Source of the DNA: a virus
Length of the DNA stretch: 33,986 nt
Direction: 5' to 3' (one strand)
Virus record (IMG/VR): IMGVR_UViG_3300025889_000056
Location: 1-33,986 of that record
Below are positions 1 through 6,623 of this stretch, piece after piece; position 1 is the stretch's first letter, and each line of letters opens with the position of its first letter. Under the pieces are notes generated by a model. That model did no database searches. It was not told the DNA's origin and saw only the letters and a list, made by a program, of their open reading frames with translations. Both the position numbers and the translations under genes were made by a program.

Positions 1-127
1 ATCATGGCTGTTACTATTAAAACCGAACAGATTCGCAATACCGCAGTTACCCCTGCGAAGATTGACTTAACCCAAACCTTTAGTTTCGCTTCAGGTATTC
101 TTCGTGCAGCAACACCTGCAGGAGATA
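1..127. repeat. Terminal direct repeat, copy 1 (circle closure)
   Basis: These 127 bases are identical to 33860-33986. An exact overlap of the two ends means the molecule was assembled as a circle and cut arbitrarily inside the fibre gene. A length of 127 is also a common maximum k-mer in short-read assemblers, so the repeat is more likely an assembly overlap than a biological terminal repeat. It fits a circularly permuted, terminally redundant genome. Confidence 0.95.
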
Positions 128-1650
128 GCGATGTAGCAACTAAGCAATATGTAGATGGATTGATTTCTGGTCTACATTGGAAAGATAGTGTACGTGCTGC
201 AACTACAGCAAACATTACATTATCTGGTACACAAACTGTAGATGGTGTGTCATTGTCTGCTGATGACCGTATCTTGGTAAAAGACCAAACAGACAAGACT
301 GAAAATGGTATCTATGTGGTAGCATCGGGATCGTGGAGTCGTTCATCGGATATGAATGAAGGTTCTGAGTTTCCATCTGCTGCTGTATTCGTACGTGCAG
401 GTACTGTTAATGCAGACCTTGGTTTTGTATGTACCAATGACAGTGACCCAACATTAGGTTCTACTGATATTTCATTCACTCAGTTCAACGGTGCTGCTAA
501 TATTACAGCAGGTGATGGTCTTTCTAAGACTGGTAATACTTTGTCTGTAAATGTAGATGATTCATCACTTGAGATTATCGGTGATGCTCTTCAAGTTAAA
601 AGTGGTGGTGTTACCAATGATATGTTGGCAGGTTCTATTGCAAACGCAAAATTGGCCAACAGCACTATCTCTGGTGTTGCTCTTGGTCAGAACCTGAACT
701 CATTGTCTGCTGCTTCTACAGGTGGTATTACACTGACTGCATTCAATGGTTCTGCTGCTGTTGCTGACTTGGCTATTAAATTAGATGGTTCTTCTTTATC
801 TACGGGTATTTCAGGTCTTAAAATTGCAACATCTGGAGTAGATACTCTTCAACTTGCTGATGCTGCAGTAACAACAAGTAAGATTGCATCGTCTGGAGTT
901 GAAACTAGTAATGTAAAAGATTCAGCAATTACTACTGCAAAGATTGCTGCAGATGCAATAGACGCAAGTAAGATTGCTGATGGTGCGGTACAACGTGAAC
1001 ACTTGAACAGCAATGTTGTTAACTCTGCAGGCGCATTGGGTCTTGATCCAACCAATAATGACTTGTTAGTAATCGTTGATGATTCATCTATTGAGATTAC
1101 TGTAAGCAATGATTTGGCAGTTAAAGCAGGTGGTATTTCTACTGCTAAGTTAGCAGACGCATCAGTAACTACAGCCAAACTTGCTGCAGATGCAGTAGAT
1201 GCAAGTAAGATTGCAGACGCAGCAGTGCAACGTGAGCATCTAAACTCTAATGTTGTTAATGCAGCAGGTGCATTGGGTCTTGATCCAACTAACAATGACT
1301 TGTTGGTAATCACTGATGACAGCACTATTGAGATTAATGGTGAGAACAGTTTGGCTATTAAAGCAGGTGCTATTGATGGTGGATTGTTAAAGTTCGCTCC
1401 AAGATACATTAGCCTATCTGGAATGAATGGAAGCAAGACTGCATTCGATTTAACACTTGAGATTGATGCTGATTTGGTATCTGGAACTATTGTATACTTA
1501 AATGGTATTGCTATCGAAAAAGTTGCTTCTGCTCCAAGTACAGACCAGTATACTGTTAGTGCTAATGGTGGTACTGGTGGTGTTGGTTTGGTAACTTTTG
1601 GTACTGCTCCTGCTTCATCTGATACTGTAACTGTATTGTTCTTTGGATAA
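4..1650 (+). CDS. Tail fibre protein with repeat-rich shaft
   Basis: A 548-aa protein that looks like a trimeric receptor-binding fibre. Residues 1-160 form an N-terminal module of a type common in phage fibres (motifs ATKQYVDG, HWKDSVRAAT, DDRILVKDQT, ENGIYVV). The middle is a low-complexity shaft of repeats of the type TTAKIADAAV with DASKIADxAVQREHLN, including a 79-aa unit repeated in tandem (nucleotides 931-1374). The last 85 residues form a separate beta-rich domain resembling the 86-aa protein at 33593-33853. The start ATG at 4 has its SD (AGGAG) in the matching sequence at 33852-33856, so the full context is seen only on the circle. It ends before a strong terminator. Function is inferred from composition and position at the end of the tail module. 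Confidence 0.85.
   Translation: MAVTIKTEQIRNTAVTPAKIDLTQTFSFASGILRAATPAGDSDVATKQYVDGLISGLHWKDSVRAATTANITLSGTQTVDGVSLSADDRILVKDQTDKTENGIYVVASGSWSRSSDMNEGSEFPSAAVFVRAGTVNADLGFVCTNDSDPTLGSTDISFTQFNGAANITAGDGLSKTGNTLSVNVDDSSLEIIGDALQVKSGGVTNDMLAGSIANAKLANSTISGVALGQNLNSLSAASTGGITLTAFNGSAAVADLAIKLDGSSLSTGISGLKIATSGVDTLQLADAAVTTSKIASSGVETSNVKDSAITTAKIAADAIDASKIADGAVQREHLNSNVVNSAGALGLDPTNNDLLVIVDDSSIEITVSNDLAVKAGGISTAKLADASVTTAKLAADAVDASKIADAAVQREHLNSNVVNAAGALGLDPTNNDLLVITDDSTIEINGENSLAIKAGAIDGGLLKFAPRYISLSGMNGSKTAFDLTLEIDADLVSGTIVYLNGIAIEKVASAPSTDQYTVSANGGTGGVGLVTFGTAPASSDTVTVLFFG
931..1374 (+). repeat. Tandem 237-bp (79-aa) repeat in fibre shaft
   Basis: Two in-frame adjacent units begin at 931 and 1168, exactly 237 bp apart. 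Both encode TTAK(I/L)AADA(I/V)DASKIAD followed by AVQREHLNSNVVN and ALGLDPTNNDLLVI. The second unit is slightly shorter at its end. Third-position differences are frequent, so the duplication is not recent and protein similarity is being maintained. Confidence 0.88.
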
Positions 1651-1669
1651 TCTGTTAGACTAACCGTGC

Positions 1670-1707
1670 AAAGGGGTCTATACTACGTGTAGATCCCTTT
1701 GTTGTTT
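1670..1707 (+). terminator. Rho-independent terminator after the fibre gene
   Basis: Left arm AAAGGGGTCTA (1670-1680) pairs with TAGATCCCTTT (1690-1700), 11 pairs with one G-T wobble, loop of nine bases, followed by T-rich GTTGTTT. It lies 20 bp after the fibre stop codon and just before the SD of the next gene, so some read-through would feed the downstream genes. Confidence 0.8.
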
Positions 1708-1719
1708 GGAGAGTGTGTT

Positions 1720-2043
1720 ATGGAACCAGATGTCATGCAAATGATTATGAGTGGTGGGGCCAACCTGGCTTTTGCTATATTCTTGTACCAACAGAACAAG
1801 GACTTGCAAAAACGTGCCGATGAACGTGAAGCCAAGCAAGACCGAAAAGAGGAAGCATTGCGGCAGCGATATGACCAAGTAATATCTGAGCTTCAAGCCA
1901 AAGAAGAAAATCTACGCAAAGAGTTGGTAACGGATGTTAATAATTTAGAACGTCGAATGTCATTACTTGAGCAGAAAGTAGAAATGGTAGTTACAATAGT
2001 GAATGAGATTAAAGCCAAATTCGTGAGAGTTAGTAATGCCTAG
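1720..2043 (+). CDS. Holin-like small membrane protein with coiled coil
   Basis: A 107-aa protein. The N-terminus (about residues 4-24, VMQMIMSGGANLAFAIFLYQ) is a single hydrophobic segment, followed by a long charged helix rich in K, E, Q and R (residues 25-100) predicted to be coiled coil. This layout, one N-terminal membrane segment and a charged helical tail, resembles BhlA/UviB-type holin-like proteins. I chose ATG 1720 because GGAGAG lies 7 bp upstream; an upstream TTG at 1699 would sit in the terminator. It follows the fibre gene and overlaps the next ORF by 8 bp. The only clear lysis enzyme, the amidase, is far away at 16167, so the holin role is an inference. Another membrane-anchored virion protein is possible. 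Confidence 0.55.
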   Translation: MEPDVMQMIMSGGANLAFAIFLYQQNKDLQKRADEREAKQDRKEEALRQRYDQVISELQAKEENLRKELVTDVNNLERRMSLLEQKVEMVVTIVNEIKAKFVRVSNA

Positions 2044-2293
2044 TAAAACACCATCAAAAGGAAAACGGTTTGTCAAGGTTGTCAAGAATCCAAAGACTGG
2101 TCGCACAAGAAAGGTGTCCTATGGGCAAGCAGGCAAGTCTAAGAGTGGCACGGATCGTATACAGCCAGGTACAAAGAAAGGAGATGCCTATTGTGCCAGA
2201 TCAGCCAACATTAAAAAGTGCAAAAATCCACCGTGTCCAAATGACCTTTCACGTAAAAAGTGGAAATGTGTAGGAACAAAGAGTAGACGATGA
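2036..2293 (+). CDS. Small basic Cys-containing protein (conserved phage type)
   Basis: An 85-aa strongly basic protein. The N-terminal half is K/R/S/G-rich (KGKRFVKVVKNPKTGRTRKV). The C-terminal half has AYCARSANIKKC, then CPNDLSRKKWKC, a four-cysteine pattern. Short proteins with CARS and LSRKKWKC motifs recur in phage genomes as conserved hypotheticals. The cysteines and high charge suggest a small zinc-binding, nucleic-acid-binding or virion protein, but no function is established. The start overlaps the previous gene by 8 bp and the stop overlaps the next start (ATGA), so the set is translationally coupled. Confidence 0.75.
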   Translation: MPSKTPSKGKRFVKVVKNPKTGRTRKVSYGQAGKSKSGTDRIQPGTKKGDAYCARSANIKKCKNPPCPNDLSRKKWKCVGTKSRR

Positions 2294-2643
2294 GTAAGAA
2301 AGATGCATGCTACAATAAAGTAAAAGATAGTTACAAAGTGTTTCCATCTGCTCGTGCTTCTCAGGCTATAGCCAAGTGTCGTAAAGATAAAGGACAGGTT
2401 AGAAAAACCGAAAAAGGCTCTAGTCTTAAACGATGGGAAAAAGAAGAGTGGAAGGATCAGTCTGGTAAACCATGCGGTAGCAAGCGCACCAGTACCCCAT
2501 ATTGCAGGCCTAGCAAACGTGTTAGTAGTAAGACACCCAAAACACGTTCTGAGATGTCTAAGGGGCAATATCGCTCCAAGGTTAGTCAGAAGAGTAGTGT
2601 TGGTCGTGGTAGAAGAGTAACCCCATTAAGGAGAACAAAATGA
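2290..2643 (+). CDS. Small basic protein, DUF5872/DUF6321-like modules
   Basis: A 117-aa very basic protein in two parts. Residues 1-40 carry ACYNKVKDSYKVFPSARASQ followed by AIAKCRK. Residues 50-85 carry SLKRWEKEEWKDQSGKPCGS, then YCRPSKRVSSKTPKT. Both patterns are familiar from small uncharacterised proteins of phages and large viruses; I associate them with DUF6321 and DUF5872, from memory only. Conserved Cys residues and high charge suggest nucleic-acid or virion association. It shares ATGA overlaps with the genes on both sides. Confidence 0.75.
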   Translation: MSKKDACYNKVKDSYKVFPSARASQAIAKCRKDKGQVRKTEKGSSLKRWEKEEWKDQSGKPCGSKRTSTPYCRPSKRVSSKTPKTRSEMSKGQYRSKVSQKSSVGRGRRVTPLRRTK

Positions 2644-2816
2644 ATCAAGACCTTTTAGCATTGACACCAGAACTGGTGTTGTTTGTTCGTAAGTTAGTCC
2701 AACATTCACGTGGTGGATTGACCCAAGCAGAACGACAAGAACTTGTACAAGACTTGTTAGAACTGTTGTACAAGATTCTGAAAGAACTTGTGGACGTAGA
2801 CGCAACGACCCGTTAA
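2640..2816 (+). CDS. Small helical protein, unknown
   Basis: A 58-aa ORF starting at an ATG that overlaps the previous stop (ATGA, 2640-2643). It is rich in Leu, Glu, Gln and Val and reads as two amphipathic helices (DLLALTPELVLFVRKLVQ, then TQAERQELVQDLLELLYKIL). I do not recognise it. It is the last gene of the plus-strand unit before the terminator at 2856. The coupled start and acceptable composition support it as a real gene. Confidence 0.68.
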   Translation: MNQDLLALTPELVLFVRKLVQHSRGGLTQAERQELVQDLLELLYKILKELVDVDATTR

Positions 2817-2855
2817 GAATAGAATACAGATTGTCTGTATTTGATTGGTTTCTAT

Positions 2856-2894
2856 AAGGCGGCTCCAGTTACTTGGGGTCGTCTTTTGTTTTTT
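2856..2894 (+). terminator. Terminator between convergent transcription units
   Basis: AAGGCGGCTCC (2856-2866) pairs with GGGGTCGTCTT (2875-2885), 11 pairs with three G-T wobbles, 8-base loop, followed by TTTTGTTTTTT (2884-2894). It ends the plus-strand fibre, holin and small-gene unit. The stop codon of the converging minus gene (2869) lies in the loop. A second weaker hairpin, AATACAGA-TTG-TCTGTATT (2823-2841), lies just upstream and may serve the other direction. Confidence 0.78.
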
Positions 2895-3177
2895 GGAACC
2901 TGGCTTCCATCTGCTGCAGGTCATTCATACTCATGACTGCTTCCTGCATGAGTTCTACTGGTGAACGGTTCTCAAGTTTGGCCAACACACCAATGACTGC
3001 AATGAGATTGAATAGGCGCATACTGGTTTCACCCTTAATGCATGCGTGTAGTGTGTTGTGGTGTAGTCCTGCTAGGTGTGCAGTTCGATGGATGGATATA
3101 CCGTTACGTGCCACAGCATGTGAAAGCCATCCGCCTAAGGTATTACAGGGTGTTCTATCTTGCACCACCACCACCAC
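2869..3177 (-). CDS. HTH (Cro/C1-like) DNA-binding protein
   Basis: A protein of about 102 aa with a lambda-repressor-like HTH: LSHAVARNGISIHRTAHLAG, then LHHNTLHACIKGETSMRLFN fits helix 2, turn and recognition helix. The C-terminal part (LMQEAVMSMNDLQQMEARFQ) looks helical. The start is uncertain. The frame is open to a TTG at 3201, but that lies in the terminator hairpin 3178-3221. No ATG is available before the HTH, so one of five consecutive GTG codons (3163-3177) is the likely start, although no good SD is visible. The terminator upstream suggests low or conditional expression, as expected of a regulator. A Cro- or repressor-like role is inferred. Confidence 0.62.
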   Translation of the reverse strand: MVVVVQDRTPCNTLGGWLSHAVARNGISIHRTAHLAGLHHNTLHACIKGETSMRLFNLIAVIGVLAKLENRSPVELMQEAVMSMNDLQQMEARFQKTKDDPK

Positions 3178-3221
3178 TAATAAAAGATGACCACGGGGCA
3201 ATGAGGAACCCCGTGATCATC
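3178..3221 (-). terminator. Minus-strand terminator or attenuator between two HTH genes
   Basis: Read on the minus strand, GATGATCACGGGG (3221-3209) pairs with CCCCGTGGTCATC (3198-3186) in a 13-bp stem with one wobble, 10-base loop, then TTTTATTA. It lies after the 3246-3530 gene and directly before the 2869 gene, so it ends the early operon or attenuates transcription into the last HTH gene. Confidence 0.82.
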
Positions 3222-3245
3222 TAGATAACAACCAATAGTATTCTA

Positions 3246-3530
3246 TCAGTTATTTTTTGCTTTGTCCAGTATCATCATATTGGACAGTTTATATAGCATT
3301 CGTTGACTGTCCTTGGGCCACAGCACTTTAACTAGGGCCAACAGGTTTGGAGCAGTTGGTATCCTTTTACCTGTTCTGTAAAAGTCAAGGCAACTCTTTG
3401 TAACGCCCACTCGTCTTGCCAGTTCAGACAGACTTGGCCATTCCTCATTGAAGCCTTCATCAATGCGCTCCTGAATCAGTTCATGCCAGGTTATTACTGT
3501 TGATAGTGGTAGTGGTGGTAGTCCTTTCAT
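3246..3530 (-). CDS. XRE-family HTH regulator
   Basis: A 94-aa protein with an HTH at about residues 33-62: SLSELARRVGVTKSCLDFYR, then TGKRIPTAP is a textbook Xre/Cro-type HTH and its trailing wing-like segment. The N-terminus (MKGLPPLPLS) is proline-rich. The ATG at 3530 has GAGGTG 4 bp upstream and overlaps the stop of the 59-aa gene before it (ATGA). As the last gene of the minus operon before the terminator, it is a likely phage repressor or early regulator. Its operator is unknown; the repeated elements in the divergent promoter region are candidates. Confidence 0.8.
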   Translation of the reverse strand: MKGLPPLPLSTVITWHELIQERIDEGFNEEWPSLSELARRVGVTKSCLDFYRTGKRIPTAPNLLALVKVLWPKDSQRMLYKLSNMMILDKAKNN

Positions 3531-3706
3531 GCTTCACCTCTTGACAGTTTTATAATTTCATTGAATGACTGTTTGACGTATATGCAATTCTTTGTGGTCA
3601 GTTGAATCAATGACCATCCATCGTCTGATATTTCTACACACACGATATGTGCTGTGTTCACTATGATGTCAATGTCATCCAGTCCTGTAAGTCTAATTAG
3701 TTTCAT
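3527..3706 (-). CDS. FlbD/SwrD-like small beta protein
   Basis: A 59-aa ORF starting MKLIRLTGLDDIDIIVNTAH and ending SFNEIIKLSRGEA. The order of elements (hydrophobic first strand, middle VNTAHIVCVE, then a LIQLTTKNCIYVKQSFNEII-type strand, turn and terminal helix) matches the layout of FlbD-type proteins (short T/G-x-I/V-V segment, 'L...G....V.ES..E.'). Evidence that it is a gene: the start has GAGGAC at a good distance, it overlaps the SWIM gene by 14 bp, and its TGA overlaps the next ATG. Phages carry such small proteins without flagellar context and their role is unknown. The family call is from pattern recognition only. Confidence 0.62.
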   Translation of the reverse strand: MKLIRLTGLDDIDIIVNTAHIVCVEISDDGWSLIQLTTKNCIYVKQSFNEIIKLSRGEA

Positions 3707-4001
3707 TGTTGTCCTCTGGTTGTTGGAACTCTTCGCTCCAGTTCTTAGTCACTTGTGTGGCTACAGCACCAAGGTGCTTGCATTGACTGCCACGATACTG
3801 ATGGTCGGGGCAGGTACAGGTGTACCCGTTCTCATCGATGACACATGTCCACTTGGGATAGTGTCCGACGATAGAACCATCAGGCCCCATCGTCATTCGA
3901 AGCTGCTCCAGTGCCATTTGGAGCAGTTGTTGTTTGTCGTCGAACACACTGCGGAGTCTCCACAACTCCGCAATGTCCTTGATGGTTTCGGTGATTGTCA
4001 T
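3693..4001 (-). CDS. Small SWIM zinc-finger protein
   Basis: A 102-aa protein with a clear SWIM-type zinc motif CxCx9CxH: C62-T-C64 and C74-K-H76 in YTCTCPDHQYRGSQCKHLGA. The N-terminal 40 residues are helical and charged. SWIM modules occur in recombination and transposase-associated proteins and bind DNA or proteins; here the domain is nearly the whole protein. The ATG at 4001 overlaps the upstream TGA (ATGA) and is preceded by AAGGGG. A role in early replication, recombination or host takeover is inferred from the operon only. A 16-bp repeat (3905-3920) shared with the control region 6582-6597 lies inside this gene. Confidence 0.8.
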   Translation of the reverse strand: MTITETIKDIAELWRLRSVFDDKQQLLQMALEQLRMTMGPDGSIVGHYPKWTCVIDENGYTCTCPDHQYRGSQCKHLGAVATQVTKNWSEEFQQPEDNNETN

Positions 4002-4483
4002 AGCAACCCCTTGGATACTAGGTATCGTCTACCGTTCTCTACCAGTGTGTGAAGGCAGTCACCCTCATCGCACCACATTTCACTTGGTGTATATATGACT
4101 AGGTCGTAGTGCCATCCAATTATACTATCGCATATATGTAGTGCATGTGGTGTGATCCAGTTAGGATTCACGTACTCTGGAAGGCCATTGTAATTGGCAG
4201 GCCCATCACCTGGCTGCCAACCCAAGTCGATGACTTGTTCGACGCAAAAATCCCTCATTGATTGACCCTTCTGGGTCTTATCCAAGATGGCGAATATTCT
4301 GGCTGTTTCTGCCTTTTCTAGTTCTGCATTCAGAACTGCTTCACCCATTTGTATAGCCAATACGTTCATGGCTACTTGGGCACGTTCGAATATATTGCGC
4401 ATTGCAGGGTCAGTTGCCCTGTCGATGAGTTTAATAAAATCAAAGTTCATTTCATCTAGTTTATGGTATGTGCGTGTACGCAT
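3998..4483 (-). CDS. Early protein of unknown function
   Basis: A 161-aa protein. The first 75 residues are helical (NFDFIKLIDRATDPAMRN, IFERAQVAMNVLAIQMGEAV). The second half is W/D/P-rich (LGWQPGDGPANYNGLPEYV) with two cysteines in MWCDEGDCLHT. I do not recognise the family. The ATG at 4483 is chosen because TTGAGGAC lies at the right distance; a TTG at 4498 in the same frame would include that SD. The upstream gene stops at 4495, 11 bp away, and the stop overlaps the SWIM gene start. Its position suggests an early accessory role. Confidence 0.75.
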   Translation of the reverse strand: MRTRTYHKLDEMNFDFIKLIDRATDPAMRNIFERAQVAMNVLAIQMGEAVLNAELEKAETARIFAILDKTQKGQSMRDFCVEQVIDLGWQPGDGPANYNGLPEYVNPNWITPHALHICDSIIGWHYDLVIYTPSEMWCDEGDCLHTLVENGRRYLVSKGLL

Positions 4484-4494
4484 GGTTGTTGTCC

Positions 4495-5283
4495 TCAATG
4501 GTTGCGCCAGAACTCTTGGTCTGACATTCCACCATGTTGATTGGTGGTTGGTTGTTTAGATAGTGTTGGTTGTGGTTGTGGTTGTACGTTTGGTCGTACA
4601 GCAGGTTGGTCGGGTGGTACATGTACCTCTCCAACAATGTTGCCTTCGTTGTCCAAGGTCAATCCTGCTGTGCGAACCATATGTTGCACAGACCATAGCC
4701 ACGGGTTGAATAGTTTTGTTGATTCCTCTTTCATTGATTCTTTCACCTTGGCATCGAACTCGGGGTTCCGAACCGACTCTGGTAGAACCAATAGGCGACG
4801 ACTGGTCTTATAGAAATGGTCAAGACGTAGACGTGTATCCATCTCCATCTTGTCCTTCAACTCCACCCAAGTGGACAGTTTAGACTTTCCGAACTTCGCT
4901 CTAGCACCTTCACAGGTACATGAGCATCCTGCATTGTACACCTTGTACTGGTCTTCCTCTATCTTGAGAAAGTGAGCAGAGATATGAACAATACCATTGT
5001 ATCGCTCACAGTCAGCACAGAACTGAAAGATATTTCCTGTCAATCCAGTACCACCCCGTTCTTTGACGATAGCCTCACATTCAGCCACAACGTGGCCTAG
5101 TTTGGGAGGATACTCCCATATTTCTCGGCTCATTCTTTTAATGGCGGTGACCAAGTCAATATCTGTCGTTTGGGAGAATGCATCCTCCCAAACGGATTCT
5201 ACCGTGCCTGCCCATTGCCCATTCAGATTGAATGATGCAGCGAAGACATTGAGTGCATGTTTTAAGCCGTGTCTTGTCGTCAT
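4495..5283 (-). CDS. Possible replication initiator or helicase-loader-like protein with Cys cluster
   Basis: A 262-aa protein. Residues 25-75 (VWEDAFSQTTDIDLVTAIKR ... EIWEYPPKLGHVVAE) resemble the N-terminal helical part of phage helicase loaders and replication organisers, where a run 'W...F......A........PP..G.+' is common. A central Cys cluster (C89, C92, C120, C122, C124) looks like a zinc site. The C-terminal 50 residues are P/Q/T-rich and probably disordered (QPQPQPTLSKQP), ending DQEFWRNH. The ATG overlaps the preceding stop. This is the only recognisable replication candidate in the genome. The assignment is weak and rests on pattern and operon position. Confidence 0.6.
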   Translation of the reverse strand: MTTRHGLKHALNVFAASFNLNGQWAGTVESVWEDAFSQTTDIDLVTAIKRMSREIWEYPPKLGHVVAECEAIVKERGGTGLTGNIFQFCADCERYNGIVHISAHFLKIEEDQYKVYNAGCSCTCEGARAKFGKSKLSTWVELKDKMEMDTRLRLDHFYKTSRRLLVLPESVRNPEFDAKVKESMKEESTKLFNPWLWSVQHMVRTAGLTLDNEGNIVGEVHVPPDQPAVRPNVQPQPQPTLSKQPTTNQHGGMSDQEFWRNH

Positions 5284-5933
5284 GGTAACAATGCTCCCGT
5301 GTCAGGACAGAACCTAACCTCAGTAGTGGTTGACTGTTGTTGCATTTCTAGTTTGGCTTGTTGGGCCATTGCGTAGTTGCCTGTTCTGCGGCTTGCATTT
5401 AGAACCGTGGCAGGGTCTAGCATACCCTTATCTCTAAGGTACTTGGCCCTGTAGTGGTTCGATGTCCACTGCCATTCGAGGATGTCTAGAGCTTGTTGTA
5501 CCCAGTCATTACTAACACAGGAGCATATCACACCTACGTTCTTTTCTGAGATTATGGTTGGGTACGACCCATAGTGTTGGTTGTGTAACTTGAACCAGTA
5601 TTCGATGATTACATAACATTTACTGTTACTGGTTAGCATTGTAACCAGTGATGGTGCAGTTGACGGGTCTATGGAGATAGTTTGCTCCAGTACCTGAATT
5701 TTCATCGATACAACACCACCACCACTATCTCTTTGAGACTGTGTAAGTTGCTGTGGCTGTGACTGCGCTCCAGTGCCAGATGCCATCATCGCCATTACCT
5801 GGCTGAATCCTTCACTGACGATGAACCGCTCGCCCCCTGAACTGATGACTACTGTTGCCTGACCCTTGGGCCACGCACTGTCAATCTCCCGTACATACAC
5901 AGGAGTTTTATTGTCTACTTTTGTTAGAATCAT
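5280..5933 (-). CDS. Early protein with FlbD-like N-terminus, unknown
   Basis: A 217-aa protein. Residues 1-55 (MILTKVDNKTPVYVREID ... ATVVISSGGERFIVSEGFSQ) follow the FlbD-like layout also seen in the 59-aa gene at 3527: a first strand, then V.I.SGG..F.VSEGF. A low-complexity Q/S/G linker follows (residues 55-72), then a second domain with several W residues (DILEWQWTSNHYRAKYLRD). I do not recognise the second domain. The ATG at 5933 has GGAG 6 bp upstream and lies 1 bp after the preceding stop; the longer open frame lacks an SD. Its stop overlaps the next ATG. Confidence 0.7.
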   Translation of the reverse strand: MILTKVDNKTPVYVREIDSAWPKGQATVVISSGGERFIVSEGFSQVMAMMASGTGAQSQPQQLTQSQRDSGGGVVSMKIQVLEQTISIDPSTAPSLVTMLTSNSKCYVIIEYWFKLHNQHYGSYPTIISEKNVGVICSCVSNDWVQQALDILEWQWTSNHYRAKYLRDKGMLDPATVLNASRRTGNYAMAQQAKLEMQQQSTTTEVRFCPDTGALLP

Positions 5934-5934
5934 A

Positions 5935-6285
5935 TCAAGCTCCTGCCAATAACCAGATTGTACGTTGAACGAATACCACGATGTCTGGCTTGGAAAGGAG
6001 TACAGCCCCACGTTGCTCTTCTCCCATTCGTTGTACCTGTACGATTGGTAGACACTCGATATCCATTGACACTGTTTGTTTTGGGCTACGGGTCATCGAT
6101 GTCACATGGATGGTCACTACACTGCCTTTGATGTCAGCTTCAACAAGTATGTCCTCGTTGTCACCGAAGAATGCTTGTAGCATCCCTGTGTCGTTAGGTT
6201 CGAATGTGAGTTCCCATAGGGCAATTGTAATGTGTTCTTCTACGTTATATTGCTGTAGAATCTGTTGTCTAAAGTCATTAGTCAT
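5935..6285 (-). CDS. First gene of the minus early operon, unknown
   Basis: A 116-aa protein beginning MTNDFRQQILQQYNVEEH. It is acidic and looks mixed alpha/beta (ITIALWELTFEPNDTGMLQ, then DILVEADIKGSVVTIHV). I do not recognise it. The ATG at 6285 has GAGGA 6 bp upstream inside the leader element AACCAACCAATGAGGA, which also precedes plus-strand early genes. The promoter at 6332-6360 is about 40 bp upstream. As first gene of an early operon it could be a host-takeover or anti-defence protein, but nothing in the sequence proves this. Confidence 0.75.
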   Translation of the reverse strand: MTNDFRQQILQQYNVEEHITIALWELTFEPNDTGMLQAFFGDNEDILVEADIKGSVVTIHVTSMTRSPKQTVSMDIECLPIVQVQRMGEEQRGAVLLSKPDIVVFVQRTIWLLAGA

Positions 6286-6331
6286 GACAGTCCTCATTGG
6301 TTGGTTGTTCATACCTGATTGGTATGTATAC

Positions 6332-6360
6332 AGTTTATTGCATTGAAACCATAGTGTCAA
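6332..6360 (-). promoter_or_regulatory. Sigma70 promoter for the minus early operon
   Basis: On the minus strand: -35 TTGACA (6360-6355), 17-bp spacer, -10 TAAACT (6337-6332). The -35 and spacer (TTGACACTATGGTTTCAAT) closely match the divergent promoter at 6860-6888 (TTGACACTATAGTTTTAAT), so the pair probably shares timing and control. It reads into the gene starting at 6285. Confidence 0.8.
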
Positions 6361-6581
6361 GTAAAAAAGTATAAAATACTAATTATAATTTGAAACTTTT
6401 TTCACCACCAACACCACTATCCAGAATCTCTCGATACTATATACATGTTCTGTTTGTCTTACATTTTTGATAGTGGTGGTGGTTGTATAAGGGGAAAATA
6501 TCTCGCCCTATATATATACTAATATAATTACTATTATAGCAAGAATCATGCCAAACTTGAATCAGGACTATTTTGGCCTTG

Positions 6582-6610
6582 GCTCCAGTGCCATTTGCGC
6601 TCCAGTGCCA
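6582..6610 (+). repeat. Two GCTCCAGTGCCA boxes 17 bp apart
   Basis: GCTCCAGTGCCA occurs at 6582-6593 and 6599-6610. The same 12-mer also occurs at 3905-3916 (followed by TTTG, as in the first box) and at 5767-5778 (preceded by TGC, as in the second box). Both outside copies are inside minus-strand early genes. The pair may be protein-binding sites. Confidence 0.75.
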
Positions 6611-6623
6611 CGTACGCACCTGG

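Noticed and set aside
849-1436. Long minus-strand open frame (195 codons) in the fibre gene
   Set aside because: It mirrors the repetitive, Ala/Thr/Ser-rich fibre sequence; there is no SD and the fibre frame is clearly coding.
4-1650. Diversity-generating retroelement acting on the fibre
   Set aside because: No reverse transcriptase, template repeat or adenine-biased variation is seen.
2823-2841. AATACAGA-TTG-TCTGTATT hairpin as a main terminator
   Set aside because: The stem is AT-rich and has no clear T-run; the hairpin at 2856-2894 is stronger.
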